Shown here in pieces: positions 32,965-41,866 of a stretch of DNA of 54,282 bases (the stretch's first letter is position 1; each line of letters opens with the position of its first letter). The notes beneath the pieces are model-generated. The model saw only the letters and a program-made list of their open reading frames with translations, had not been told where the DNA came from and made no database searches. The stretch covers positions 124,954 to 179,235 of the forward strand of contig JAFLZV010000001.1 of assembly GCA_029785375.1 (NCBI GenBank), read 5' to 3'. The position numbers and the translations under genes are program-made. This DNA comes from Nitrososphaerota archaeon (lineage in GTDB: Archaea; Thermoproteota; Nitrososphaeria; Nitrososphaerales; Gagatemarchaeaceae).

Positions 32965-34440
32965 TCACCAGTGGATGCGCAGGGTCAGCGGATGCGACGC
33001 CTTGACTTCGTCTACCTTGCCTACGCTGGTGTTTTTGGGCACCTGGCCTAGCGCGCCGCCCTTCAGCTTCGCATAGATGTCGTTCAAGGCCGCCGCGTAC
33101 TCGTCCAACATCTCTTCGGGCTCGGACTCGGTAGGCTCTATCATCAGCGCCTCATGGACTATGAGCGGGAAATAGACCGTCGGCGCGTGCATCCCGAGGT
33201 CGAGGATGGCCTTGGCCACGGTCATGGCAGAGCCTGGGAGCTCGCCTTTTACCGAGACCACAGCCTCGTGCTTTCTGAGGAGCTTCGCGTCGTGGGACGC
33301 CGGGAATGATTCAGGGTCCAGGCTCTTCCACAGGTAGTTCGCCGCGAGCACGGCCATGGAAGACACGTCCCTCAGACCCGACGCTCCGAGAAGACGGATG
33401 TAGATGTAGGCGCGGAGCAGGACCGCGGAGTTTCCGACGAAGCCCTTGAGCGGGCCTATCGTGCGCTTTAGCCCGTAGTCCAATGAGTAACCGGCCTTCC
33501 TCTTCGCGACGACCGGGACCGGGAGATAGTCCGCCAGCTTCCTTGTCGCCCCCACCGGCCCTGCGCCGGGGCCTCCGCCGCCGTGGGGTGTCGCGAATGT
33601 CTTGTGGAGGTTCAGGTGCATGACGTCGAACCCCATGTCGCCGGGCCGGGCCCTCCCCAGCAGGGCGTTCATGTTGGCGCCGTCATAGTACATCAGACCC
33701 CCAGCCTCGTGGACCGCGTCACACACCTCCTTCACCTCTCCTTCGAAGAGCCCGAGCGTGTTGGGGACGGTGAACATCATCCCTGCCGTCTTCTCCGACG
33801 AGAGCTCCTTCACCCTGCTCGCCCGGACCTGCCCATCGGCCTCCGATGGGACCTTCACCACCTTGAACCCAGCCATGGCCGCGCTGGCCGGGTTCGTCCC
33901 GTGGGCCGAGTCAGGCACCAGTATCTCGTCCCTGGCGCTCCCCCCGTGCTCCGCCAGATACTTGCGCATCATCAGGACGCCTGCCAGCTCACCCTGGGCA
34001 CCAGCCGCGGTCGAGAGAGAGAAACGGTGCATCCCGGTGATTTCACTGAGCGCCCGTTCGAGGTCATAGAAAATCGACAGTATCCCCTGGACGGTCTCGG
34101 GGGGCTGAAGCGGGTGAGCGCCCTTCATCGCGTCTGATGACGCGATCATCTCAGAGACCTTTGGATTGTACTTCATGGTGCAGCTCCCAAGCGGATACAT
34201 GCCGAGCTCCACTGAGAAGTTCATCTGTGAAAGGCGATTGAAGTGCCTCAGAACCTGGAGCTCCGAGAGCTCCGGGAGATTGAGCGAGGCCCTCCTCATC
34301 GACTGCGGGACGAGGCTCAGCGGGTCCTTGAATCTCGAGCTGATTACGGGGTCTGAGGGGACGCTGTTTCCCACCCTCCCGGGCCTGCTCAGCTCTTTGA
34401 GCAGCGGCTCGTCCCAGGAGGCCTGGGTGTACTTCCTCAA
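32965..34440 (-). CDS. gcvPB: Glycine dehydrogenase (decarboxylating) subunit 2
   Basis: C-terminal half of the two-subunit P-protein of the glycine cleavage system; binds PLP and decarboxylates glycine onto lipoyl-GcvH. PLP lysine is in LNLHKTFATPHGGGGPGAGP; YPLGSCTMKYNPK and DSAHGTNPASAAMAGF are family motifs. TTG 34438-34440, right after the gcvPA stop, gives a 491-residue product starting RKYTQASWDEPLL; a longer frame into gcvPA has a non-homologous Arg-rich start. gcvT and gcvH are not in the window. Confidence 0.93.
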   Translation of the reverse strand: MRKYTQASWDEPLLKELSRPGRVGNSVPSDPVISSRFKDPLSLVPQSMRRASLNLPELSELQVLRHFNRLSQMNFSVELGMYPLGSCTMKYNPKVSEMIASSDAMKGAHPLQPPETVQGILSIFYDLERALSEITGMHRFSLSTAAGAQGELAGVLMMRKYLAEHGGSARDEILVPDSAHGTNPASAAMAGFKVVKVPSEADGQVRASRVKELSSEKTAGMMFTVPNTLGLFEGEVKEVCDAVHEAGGLMYYDGANMNALLGRARPGDMGFDVMHLNLHKTFATPHGGGGPGAGPVGATRKLADYLPVPVVAKRKAGYSLDYGLKRTIGPLKGFVGNSAVLLRAYIYIRLLGASGLRDVSSMAVLAANYLWKSLDPESFPASHDAKLLRKHEAVVSVKGELPGSAMTVAKAILDLGMHAPTVYFPLIVHEALMIEPTESEPEEMLDEYAAALNDIYAKLKGGALGQVPKNTSVGKVDEVKASHPLTLRIHW

Positions 34441-34441
34441 C

Positions 34442-35824
34442 CTAGACTGCCTCCGCCAGCGCCGCCGCGAGCTTCTCGACGTCATCCCTGGTGTGGACCT
34501 CAGTCACACAGTAGAGCCCGGACTGTGAGCCCACCTCCCTGTGCGTCGGCGATCCGGCCAGGACCCCTCGCTTCGCTAGCTTCCCGAAGACCGACTCAGC
34601 CTTCGCCTCCTTGTAGGAGACTACGAACTCCTTGAAGAAGGACCCCTTGAAGTGGGGTGAGACGACCCCATCGATGCGCGACAGCCTCTTCGCCGCGAAA
34701 TGAGAGTTGGCTATGACGGTCTCTCCGAGTCTCCGGAACCCCTCCTTGCCCAGGAGAGACAGGTAGCTGGCTGCTGCGACGGCCATCAGCGACTGGTTGG
34801 TGCAGACGTTCGACATAGCGCCTTCCCTCCGTATGTGCTGCTCGCGAGCCTGTAGGACCATGGCGAACGCCTTCCTCTGCTGGTCCGCCACCGGGGTCGT
34901 GAGCCCTATGAGCCTCCCTGGCATGCTCCTGGCCAGTTTGATGTCCTTCGCCGCGAAGATCCCCAAGTGGGGCCCGCCGTAGTTCATAGGTATGCCCAGC
35001 GGCTGGCCTTCTCCCACAGCTATGTCAGCCCCGTAAGCACCGGGCTCCCTGATCAGGGACAGCGAGATGGGGTCGACCCCTGCCACGGCGAGGGCCCCTG
35101 ACCCATGGACCAGGGAGACCAGTTCGGCAGCGTCGTCCTCGATGACCCCGAAGTAGTTGGGGTTCTCAAAGTAGAGGCAGGCGACGTCTTCGGATAGCTT
35201 CCTCCTCAGGTCCTCGCGGTCAGTCCTCCCTGTGGCGCGATCGAAGTCGACCGTCTCCAGCGTCATCCCCATCGGCTCGGTGTATGTCTTGATCACCCCC
35301 CTCCTCTGCGGGCCGGTGTTGCCCCCCAACAAGGCCTTGCTGCGCCCGGTCACCCTCCCAGCCATCCTGACAGCCTCTCCGGCGGCGGAGGCCCAGTCGT
35401 AGAGCGAGCTGTTGCACGCCTCCATCCCAAGGAGGTCGCACATCAGGCTCTGGTACTCGAATAGGGCCTGCAGGACGCCCTGGCTCACCTCAGCCTGGTA
35501 TGGGGTGTAGCTGGTGTAGAACTCCTGCCTTGATGTTATGGACTCGACGGCTGCGGGGACATAGTGAGGCCAGACCCCGCCGCCCAGGAAGCAGAGCGTC
35601 TCCGGAGGGGTCTTGTTCTGGCGGAGTCTGGCTTGGATTTCCCGCCTGACACTGTATTCCGAGCCTCCCTCGGGGAGCCTGAGCGCACGGCCCAGCTTCA
35701 TGTCTCTAGGTATGTCGGAGAAGAGGTCGTCAAGGGTAGCCGCGCCCACCCTCCGGAGCATCCTGCCCACGAAGTCATCGTCGAGGTTTGGCAGGAAGGG
35801 ATGCCGCCGGCTGGCGCCGCTCAT
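34442..35824 (-). CDS. gcvPA: Glycine dehydrogenase (decarboxylating) subunit 1
   Basis: N-terminal half of the glycine cleavage P-protein, 460 residues. It has HPFLPNLDDDFVGRMLRRVG at the start, FLGGGVWPHYVPAAVES, YTPYQAEVSQGVLQALFEYQ, and GEGQPLGIPMNYGGPHLGIF, all standard for GcvPA. It forms an alpha2-beta2 complex with the PLP subunit encoded 1 nt downstream. It shares a nearly symmetric TATA with the divergent membrane-protein gene. Confidence 0.94.
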   Translation of the reverse strand: MSGASRRHPFLPNLDDDFVGRMLRRVGAATLDDLFSDIPRDMKLGRALRLPEGGSEYSVRREIQARLRQNKTPPETLCFLGGGVWPHYVPAAVESITSRQEFYTSYTPYQAEVSQGVLQALFEYQSLMCDLLGMEACNSSLYDWASAAGEAVRMAGRVTGRSKALLGGNTGPQRRGVIKTYTEPMGMTLETVDFDRATGRTDREDLRRKLSEDVACLYFENPNYFGVIEDDAAELVSLVHGSGALAVAGVDPISLSLIREPGAYGADIAVGEGQPLGIPMNYGGPHLGIFAAKDIKLARSMPGRLIGLTTPVADQQRKAFAMVLQAREQHIRREGAMSNVCTNQSLMAVAAASYLSLLGKEGFRRLGETVIANSHFAAKRLSRIDGVVSPHFKGSFFKEFVVSYKEAKAESVFGKLAKRGVLAGSPTHREVGSQSGLYCVTEVHTRDDVEKLAAALAEAV

Positions 35825-35844
35825 TCCTCGAAGGGCAAAAAACG

Positions 35845-35855
35845 CTTAAAATAAG
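35845..35855. promoter_or_regulatory. Symmetric TATA element serving divergent genes
   Basis: CTTAAAATAAG, with CTTA/TAAG arms, lies about 26 nt before the gcvPA ATG on the minus strand and about 32 nt before the TTG of the membrane protein on the plus strand. One element may direct transcription both ways. Confidence 0.5.
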
Positions 35856-35881
35856 AACGTAGCGCCGCTTGCAAAGGACTC

Positions 35882-37564
35882 TTGAGGAACTCCGCATCGT
35901 TGGTGCTTCTGCTGTTGCTCGTCGCCGCGCTCGTCCCGCTGCAGGGAGCCGTCCACGCACAAGGTGCTCCGCGGGTCGACGTGAGGAGCGTATACTCGCT
36001 GAACAGGTACGGATTCGCAACCATAAGCGAGACGGTGACGTTCACGAACAACGGAACGTCAGCCATGCAGACGCCTACAGTCACGATAGGCTTTGGGGCT
36101 CTGTCCACGAACATCGTGGATGCGAACCTTACTGCCGGATTCTCCATGAGCACGCCCCCATCGACCGGAGGCCCGTTCACGGTCAGCGGCGGCACGTCTG
36201 TCCCTGCCGGAGGGAACTCCAGTTTCGTACTTGAAGCGCTGCTGAACAACGTGGTCTCGACAGCGAGGAACGACAGCCTTTCCGTGGATGTCCTGTCTTC
36301 GCCTTCGATCAGCACAAGGGTGGCGTCCCTCGTGAACGTGGTTCAGATGCCTGCTGATGCTTCGTTCACGTCGGCGCCGTCGGGGTTGAAGGCCAGCATA
36401 CTTGGGGCCAACAACACCTACTATTCCGAACTCACCAACGTCCTCCCCAGCACTGCGAACACCTCGGTTCGGACCATGTCGTCCAACTCGGCCCAGGACT
36501 TCAACCCCCTCAAGGTCATTGACGCCCAGCGGACGATATCCATCGCGCCAGATGGGACCCCTGAAGTCACTGACAAGATCGAGTTCGAGAACCTAGGGAC
36601 CGTGGCCCTCGCCAGGCTCTACGTCTCGCTCCTCGCACCCAGCTCGACCCAGGTGACCATACTGACGGTGACGGGCAACGAGCCTGTCCTGCAGAACCCC
36701 TTCAAGATGTCGCTCACAAGCGGAGCCATCGACCTCAGGTCGTTCGTGGTAGGCTATCCGAGCGACGGTGTCCAGACCGGGACCGAATTCACCCTCACGT
36801 ACAGGTACCCGCTAGGGACGAACTACTACTCCGCCTCGGGCGGGAAGGTGACAATCAACATCCCGGAGACGCCGCCGGTACAGGCGTTCATCGACTCATA
36901 CTCAATCAACTTCTCGCTGAAGCAGGGTGCCTATGGCATCGCTGTGTCACCTGTGAGCCTCGGCGCCGTCAACCCCTGGCATACCGGTAAGGCGTCCTTC
37001 TCCTACGTCGTCTCCCTCGGTTTGTTCCTGGACGGGGGGCTCCCATTCGCTTCGGTCGCTTTCATACTGCTCCTGATGGGGCTGTTCGTCGTCAGGTCGT
37101 CAGCGCTCCCAGGAAAGGAGGCCGAAGAGGAAGAAGAGGAGACCTCAACCGAACTCGCCTCGGCCATGATAGCCGCCTTCGACGAGAAGACCAACGTGAT
37201 CAACCGGCTCTGGCCAGAGATTGCAGCCAGAGATGCGAACGAGCTGGACAAGGCCTACTTCGACGAGGTCCGGGGCCGCCTGGACTCGTTCCGGAACAAG
37301 GCGCTCCAGAGGCTCAACGAGGTCAAACAGAAGTCCACCAGCCAAAGGTTCTCCGACGTGGTGGGCCAGATACAGGCCACGGAGCGCGAGGTGGACAGGG
37401 CGGCGAAGGACAAGCTGAACCTCTATCAGCAGTACTATCTCCGCCAGATGAGGAAGGAAGTGTATGACAGGCTGCTCCCACAGTACACCAAGAGGCTCGA
37501 GAGGGCGCTCAACCAGCTCTCCGACGAGCTCCACACGGTCCAGAGGGAAGCGAAGCTCATCTAG
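35882..37564 (+). CDS. Large secreted/membrane-anchored protein with cytoplasmic coiled coil (ribophorin I-like?)
   Basis: A 560-residue protein. It has an N-terminal signal peptide (SLVLLLLLVAALVPLQGAVHA), about 360 extracellular residues rich in Ser/Thr/Asn with several NxS/T sequons and two beta-rich repeats (YGFATISETVTFTNNG and APDGTPEVTDKIEFENLG), one transmembrane helix near 388-406, an acidic stretch, and a C-terminal coiled coil of about 140 residues in the cytoplasm. The paired beta domains with short EV/ITV strands recall the lumenal part of ribophorin I of the oligosaccharyltransferase, but this is a weak resemblance. No archaeal AglB is nearby. TTG start with TATA 32 nt upstream. 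Confidence 0.7.
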   Translation: MRNSASLVLLLLLVAALVPLQGAVHAQGAPRVDVRSVYSLNRYGFATISETVTFTNNGTSAMQTPTVTIGFGALSTNIVDANLTAGFSMSTPPSTGGPFTVSGGTSVPAGGNSSFVLEALLNNVVSTARNDSLSVDVLSSPSISTRVASLVNVVQMPADASFTSAPSGLKASILGANNTYYSELTNVLPSTANTSVRTMSSNSAQDFNPLKVIDAQRTISIAPDGTPEVTDKIEFENLGTVALARLYVSLLAPSSTQVTILTVTGNEPVLQNPFKMSLTSGAIDLRSFVVGYPSDGVQTGTEFTLTYRYPLGTNYYSASGGKVTINIPETPPVQAFIDSYSINFSLKQGAYGIAVSPVSLGAVNPWHTGKASFSYVVSLGLFLDGGLPFASVAFILLLMGLFVVRSSALPGKEAEEEEEETSTELASAMIAAFDEKTNVINRLWPEIAARDANELDKAYFDEVRGRLDSFRNKALQRLNEVKQKSTSQRFSDVVGQIQATEREVDRAAKDKLNLYQQYYLRQMRKEVYDRLLPQYTKRLERALNQLSDELHTVQREAKLI

Positions 37565-37585
37565 CGCCGGCGCCCGCCGGGGGCA

Positions 37586-37593
37586 GATTTATG
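37586..37593 (+). promoter_or_regulatory. TATA box of trxB
   Basis: GATTTATG lies 29-36 nt before the ATG at 37622. Confidence 0.45.
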
Positions 37594-37621
37594 AAGCGGA
37601 AGCGTCTCGGACGCCTGGGAC

Positions 37622-38563
37622 ATGGAGAAGACCGAGAAGCTAGTAATCATAGGGTCAGGGCCAGCAGGCCTGACCGCGGCGATCTACGGGTGCAGAGCGG
37701 ACCTCGAGCCCCTGGTATTCACTGGGACCAAGTACGGCGGCCAGTTGATGCTGACGAGCGAAGTGGAGAACTTCCCCGGGTTCCCGGACCCGGTCCTCGG
37801 GCCTGACCTGATCTCGAAGATGAGGTCCCAGGCTGAGAGGCTGGGCGCGAGGCTTGTCCAGGACGACGTCGTGAAGGTCAACTTCAGGACATATCCGTTT
37901 GAAGTCTACACCGCGGCCGGTGTGACGAAGGCCCTGACGGTCATCGTAGCCACTGGCGCCAACCCCAGGAGGCTGGACCTACAGTCCGAGATGAAGCTGA
38001 TGGGCAGGGGCGTATCGAACTGCGCCGTGTGCGACGGGTTCTTCTTCAGGGGGAAGAAGGTGGCGGTGGTCGGGGGCGGAGACACCGCGATGGAGGAGGC
38101 GACGTTCCTGACCAAGTTCGCCTCGTCAGTACAAGTGATTCACAGGAGGGACGAGCTCAGGGCGAGCGCAGCCCTGAAGAAGGAGGCGCTGGAGAACTCG
38201 AAGATCAGCTTCGTCTGGGACTCGGCCGTCACCGAGGTGGTCGGAGAGAAGAAGGTCGAAGGAGTGAGGGTCAAGAACCTGAAGACCGGGAGCGAGGGGG
38301 AGATACCCGTGGACGGCCTCTTCGTCGCCATCGGCTACGAGCCGAACACGGAGATATTCAGGGGGCAGTTGGACCTGGACTCTAAGGGATATCTGACGGT
38401 CCGCAACGGGACAGAGAGCAGCGTCCCCGGCGTCTTCGTCGCGGGTGATGTCCACGACTTCCGGTACAGGCAGGCGATAACCGCGGCTGCTGACGGATGC
38501 AAGGCGCTCTTGGACGCCGAGAAGTTCGTGAAGAACAAGCTGGAAGTCAAAGCCGTTAGCTGA
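37622..38563 (+). CDS. trxB: Thioredoxin reductase
   Basis: FAD/NADPH enzyme of 313 residues that reduces thioredoxin. FAD motif IIGSGPAGLTAAIYG at the N-terminus, the redox pair in SNCAVCDGFFF (about 136-139), the NADPH motif VVGGGDTAMEEATFL, and GVFVAGDVHDFRYRQAITAA at the C-terminus. All functional residues are present. Stop overlaps the convergent radical SAM gene by 8 nt. Confidence 0.94.
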   Translation: MEKTEKLVIIGSGPAGLTAAIYGCRADLEPLVFTGTKYGGQLMLTSEVENFPGFPDPVLGPDLISKMRSQAERLGARLVQDDVVKVNFRTYPFEVYTAAGVTKALTVIVATGANPRRLDLQSEMKLMGRGVSNCAVCDGFFFRGKKVAVVGGGDTAMEEATFLTKFASSVQVIHRRDELRASAALKKEALENSKISFVWDSAVTEVVGEKKVEGVRVKNLKTGSEGEIPVDGLFVAIGYEPNTEIFRGQLDLDSKGYLTVRNGTESSVPGVFVAGDVHDFRYRQAITAAADGCKALLDAEKFVKNKLEVKAVS

Positions 38564-39647
38564 GCGCAGGAAAGAACCTGCCCTCGGAGGCAGACTTGCT
38601 GAGCGGCCCGACTATGGGCGTCTTGTAGCCGCAGGCCCGGCACCTGCTCCGGCCGTCCAGGTTGTACTCCAGTATCTCGTAGCCGTAGCGCTTGACCAGG
38701 GTGGCGCCGCACCCGGGACAGTAGGTGCTCTCGTCCCTGTGGCCTGGGACGTTGCCCAGGTAGACGTAGTTCAGGCCCGCCTTCCTGCCGACCGCCACGT
38801 GCCTCTCGAGGGTCTCCACCGGGGTCGGAGGGAGATTCATCATCTTGTAGTCAGGGTGGAAGCGCAGGAAGTGGATGGGTACGTCAGGGCCGAGGTTGTC
38901 ATAGACCCAGCTGCAGAGCTTCTCTGCGGCACCGAGGGAGTCTCCGACCTGTGGGACGACCAGGTCAGTGATCTCCATGTGCACCTGCCCGCGCCGTTTG
39001 AACTCGAGGAGGGACTGGAAGATGGGCCCGGCGTCCGGCACGCCGATGTAGCTGCGGACGAACTTCGTCTCGCCGCTCCCCTTGAAGTCGACCGTGATGC
39101 AGTCAAGGAAGTCGTCGGTCATGGCCACCGATTCGAGGGTGCCGTAGCCGTTGGAGACGAATATGTTGAACAGCCCCGCAGAGCGCGCCGCCTTTCCTAT
39201 GTCCCGGGCGTACTCCATGAAGATCCCCGGCTCGTTGTACGTGTAGGCCATGCCTTCGCAGCCGTAGGCCAGCGCCTGGGAGACGAGGCTCTCTGGGCTG
39301 GCGGCCGCCCCCTCGATCTTCCTTCTCTGGCTGATGTCATAGTTCTGGCAGTAGCGGCAGAGCCAGTTGCAGCCCGAGGTAGCCATGGAGAGTATCTTTG
39401 AGCCAGGCTTGAAGTGGACGACCGGTTTCTTCTCGATGGGGTCGACGTGGCCGGCCATGACACTGCCGTAGACCAGGAGGTAGAGCTTGCCGCCCACGAC
39501 CCCCCTGACCCCGCAGAGCCCCACCTGGCCATCCCCCATCTGGCAAAACCTCGCGCAGGCAGTGCACTGGATCTTCCCGCCAGGCAGGTCACGAAACAGC
39601 TCGGCTGCCTTGCCTGAGGGCTCGTGGAGGCGAGGCTGCAAGGACAC
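38556..39647 (-). CDS. amrS: Radical SAM protein of the AmmeMemoRadiSam system
   Basis: PflA-like radical SAM enzyme of 363 residues. The SAM [4Fe-4S] motif is CNWLCRYC (CxxxCxxC). There is also an N-terminal cysteine cluster (CTACARFCQMGDGQVGLCGV) and a C-terminal four-Cys ribbon (CPGCG ... CRACG), both features of AmrS. It is named from frequent association with AMMECR1 and Memo proteins, neither of which lies in this window. The biochemical reaction of the system is not settled. A minus-strand CTTAATGG about 27 nt upstream is the probable TATA. Confidence 0.88.
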   Translation of the reverse strand: MSLQPRLHEPSGKAAELFRDLPGGKIQCTACARFCQMGDGQVGLCGVRGVVGGKLYLLVYGSVMAGHVDPIEKKPVVHFKPGSKILSMATSGCNWLCRYCQNYDISQRRKIEGAAASPESLVSQALAYGCEGMAYTYNEPGIFMEYARDIGKAARSAGLFNIFVSNGYGTLESVAMTDDFLDCITVDFKGSGETKFVRSYIGVPDAGPIFQSLLEFKRRGQVHMEITDLVVPQVGDSLGAAEKLCSWVYDNLGPDVPIHFLRFHPDYKMMNLPPTPVETLERHVAVGRKAGLNYVYLGNVPGHRDESTYCPGCGATLVKRYGYEILEYNLDGRSRCRACGYKTPIVGPLSKSASEGRFFPALS

Positions 39648-39724
39648 GTCGGTCTGCGGACCGCTTTCTTGCCATTAAGGTTTGCACGGGCTGGTCTCGG
39701 ATACTAGAGTTAGGGCAAACTGTT

Positions 39725-39738
39725 ATAACATATGTTAT
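39725..39738. promoter_or_regulatory. 14-nt perfect palindrome before the ZIP-like gene
   Basis: ATAACATATGTTAT is fully palindromic and is centred about 24 nt before the ATG at 39755, where the TATA box should be. A repressor bound there would block TBP. Metal-responsive regulation is a reasonable guess given the downstream transporter. Confidence 0.55.
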
Positions 39739-39754
39739 TTTTTCGACCCTGCCG

Positions 39755-40504
39755 ATGGTAGGGTTCATGGACGCGGTGGCGCTCTCCGCGGTCATCGGGT
39801 TCTCAATCTTCATCTCCCTCCCGCTTGTCATGCGGGGGAATCAGGACAGGAGGAGGATGAGCTTCCTCAACGCGGTGGCCATAGGCATCCTCATCTTCCT
39901 GATAGGCGACGTCTTCCTTGACGCAGCTGGCTCCCTCTACGAAGGCTCCCTCTATGGATATGGCTCTTCGCCAGTGAACGATTTCGTGTTTGCCGCGTCC
40001 ATGGCGGCTGGGTTCGCGGCCCTCTTTGTGATGGGGAGCAGGAGGAAGGGCGGGCTGGCGCCGTCCCAGCTGGCCATGGTCATAGCAATCGGAATCGCGT
40101 TTCAAAACCTGACCGAGGGGATGCTCTTCGGGGCCCTGAGTGTGGGCATAGGGTTCACCGGCGCGGCCCTGGTCGTACTGGTCGGGTTCGTCTTTCAGAA
40201 CTCGATGGAAGGGCTCCCCATCGCTTCCCCCTTCTTGGGCGCCATGGATGGGAATGGAAGGGTGCTCGCCGGGGCGCTTTTCGTCGGAGGGGCGCCGACG
40301 GTTCTCGGAGGGGCACTGGGTTACATATACAACGCCACCATATTCGACTTGGTCCTCTACGGCCTCGCGGTCGGGACCATGCTCTACGTGATACTCCCTA
40401 TGCTCAGGAACCTCCTTTCGGAGCCCGACTCTGGCAGGCTGGGGCTAGCCTACGCGGGTGTCTTCGTCGGGTTCGTCCTAGGATTCGCAGCCAACCTGCT
40501 GTGA
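39755..40504 (+). CDS. ZIP-family-like metal transporter with altered metal-site residues
   Basis: A 249-residue membrane protein with seven to eight hydrophobic helices. The ZIP TM4 and TM5 signatures can be seen as AIGIAFQNLTEGMLFGAL and FVFQNSMEGLPIASPF. In ZIP transporters these read HNxxEG and H(E)xxEG and bind Zn2+ or Fe2+; here the His is Gln in both, with Asn and Glu kept. The pore may select another ion or have a different role. A variable loop contains SRRKGGLAP between TM3 and TM4. It has its own promoter with a palindromic operator-like site. Confidence 0.78.
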   Translation: MVGFMDAVALSAVIGFSIFISLPLVMRGNQDRRRMSFLNAVAIGILIFLIGDVFLDAAGSLYEGSLYGYGSSPVNDFVFAASMAAGFAALFVMGSRRKGGLAPSQLAMVIAIGIAFQNLTEGMLFGALSVGIGFTGAALVVLVGFVFQNSMEGLPIASPFLGAMDGNGRVLAGALFVGGAPTVLGGALGYIYNATIFDLVLYGLAVGTMLYVILPMLRNLLSEPDSGRLGLAYAGVFVGFVLGFAANLL

Positions 40505-40557
40505 CTGTGCAATCCACCTGGTCTCGGGCTGCGAGAAAAAGATAGGGCGGAAGCCCC

Positions 40558-40986
40558 CTAGGACGGCGGCTCGACGGCCGAATATGCCCAGTTGACGGAG
40601 ATGCTCCCCGTCGCAGAGCCGAACGATGCTACTATCACGACCTTCCACGCCGCGACGCTGGTTGTGAACAATGGGACGTCTCCCTTGGAGGCGATGGTTT
40701 GCTGGAGATAGAAGCCTGAGTCGCCTGGGTCAGTGTAGTATCTGACCGTGACCGAGTCCTGATGACCGACACCCGTCGCGTTCAGGGTGAGGGTCACGGT
40801 GCCTAGCTGGTTGGACGAGCCCGTGAAGACTGTTGAGGTGTCTGAAGTGGGGGTCAGGGTGCTCTCGCCGCTGCCCGTGACCACCTGCGGGGGCTTTCCC
40901 AGGCTCGAGACTGCTGACTGCAGGGAAGTGAGCTGGTTCGATATCCCGCCCAAGTCTGACTCAACTGTCGAGAAGCCGTTGGTCAC
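40558..40986 (-). CDS. Secreted surface protein, C-terminal part after an in-frame stop
   Basis: A 142-residue frame opened by GTG 40986. It begins TNGFSTVESDLGG, an exact continuation of the helical repeat that ends the upstream ORF, and is in the same reading frame, nine codons after its TAG. The rest is a Thr/Ser-rich linker and a beta-sandwich (VRYYTDPGDSGFYLQQTI, VSVNWAYS-type ending). It has no signal peptide of its own. Most likely it is the C-terminal domain of one protein interrupted by a nonsense codon. Confidence 0.7.
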   Translation of the reverse strand: MTNGFSTVESDLGGISNQLTSLQSAVSSLGKPPQVVTGSGESTLTPTSDTSTVFTGSSNQLGTVTLTLNATGVGHQDSVTVRYYTDPGDSGFYLQQTIASKGDVPLFTTSVAAWKVVIVASFGSATGSISVNWAYSAVEPPS

Positions 40987-41013
40987 CGTCGTGGAAAGGG
41001 AAGCGATGTCGCC

Positions 41014-41667
41014 CTAGACGGTGGAGAAGCCGGAGGAAAGGTCTGACTCGATTGCAGAGAGCCCCGAGGATAGCGACGAGGAGAGGCTCGAGATGGCGGA
41101 TGTGACGGTGTCAAAGCAGGAATGGGCTACCGGGTTGTACTGGATGGTCCCCCCGAGCACCGAACCGCTGCAGTAGTCGGTGAAGGTCCCGAGATTGTAC
41201 ACGGTCGCCGAGCCGGAACTGAAGACCAGTCCGTAGTTGTCGAAGGTTCCTCGATAGTTCGACAACGCGTACAGGTTGAGGATCGTCCCGGTATTGTCGA
41301 AGGACCCATAGTAGCTCTGAAGGTCCCCTCCGACGCCAAAAGATGAGGGAGTGGGAGCAGTGATGACTATGGTGCCCACGTTTTCAACCGAACCGCTGGA
41401 GTCCAGCCCCCATCCGGGAGCTATTGTGACGGTGACGTTCGCGGGGATGACCAGAGGAGCAGAGATGTCACAGATGAACGAATTCCCCGAGAATATCGTT
41501 CCGCCGAGAGCAGTACAAGAGGACGTGCTGTCGAGGGTACCGTTCGAAGTTAGAAAAGTCTGTGCGGCTGCTGCCGGGACTGCGAGCGCTAGCACGGCGA
41601 ATGATGACGTGACGAGGAGGGAAAGAGCAAGTATCGCGGATGTCCTCTTACTTTGGAACTTTTTCAT
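41014..41667 (-). CDS. Secreted surface protein, N-terminal part ending at TAG
   Basis: A 217-residue product with a clear signal peptide (SAILALSLLVTSSFAVLALA, cleavage after AAA). There are two possible Cys pairs, a beta-rich region with repeated short motifs (YYGSFDNTGTILNLYALS, then RGTFDNYGLVFSSG, like a right-handed beta-helix), and a Ser-rich helical stalk (SSLSSGLSAIESDLSSGFS). The frame is closed by TAG at 41014-41016 after FSTV. Downstream, in frame, GDIASLSTTVTNGFSTVE repeats the stalk, where Glu would be expected at the stop (GAG to TAG). It is possibly a cell-surface or adhesion-like protein. Confidence 0.75.
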   Translation of the reverse strand: MKKFQSKRTSAILALSLLVTSSFAVLALAVPAAAAQTFLTSNGTLDSTSSCTALGGTIFSGNSFICDISAPLVIPANVTVTIAPGWGLDSSGSVENVGTIVITAPTPSSFGVGGDLQSYYGSFDNTGTILNLYALSNYRGTFDNYGLVFSSGSATVYNLGTFTDYCSGSVLGGTIQYNPVAHSCFDTVTSAISSLSSSLSSGLSAIESDLSSGFSTV

Positions 41668-41866
41668 TGTTCCGCCCGCTCCCTAACAGGTTAGGCTATT
41701 TAGGGAACGATTGACCTAGGCTTTCGGACGTGCCCTGCTTGAGGCGAGCCTGCCACGCTGAGACTACGACCACAGTGGCCCGACCCGAAGGTCCCGTCGC
41801 CGATGGGTTCAATTCGTCGGAATTGTGTCGTGTTTACCAATGAGTCTATTCTGAGCGATCGAAGAC

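Noticed and set aside
41014-41016. TAG read as pyrrolysine
   Set aside because: No pyl genes or methylamine enzymes are seen, TAG is an ordinary stop for other genes here, and the repeat context predicts a plain GAG to TAG change.
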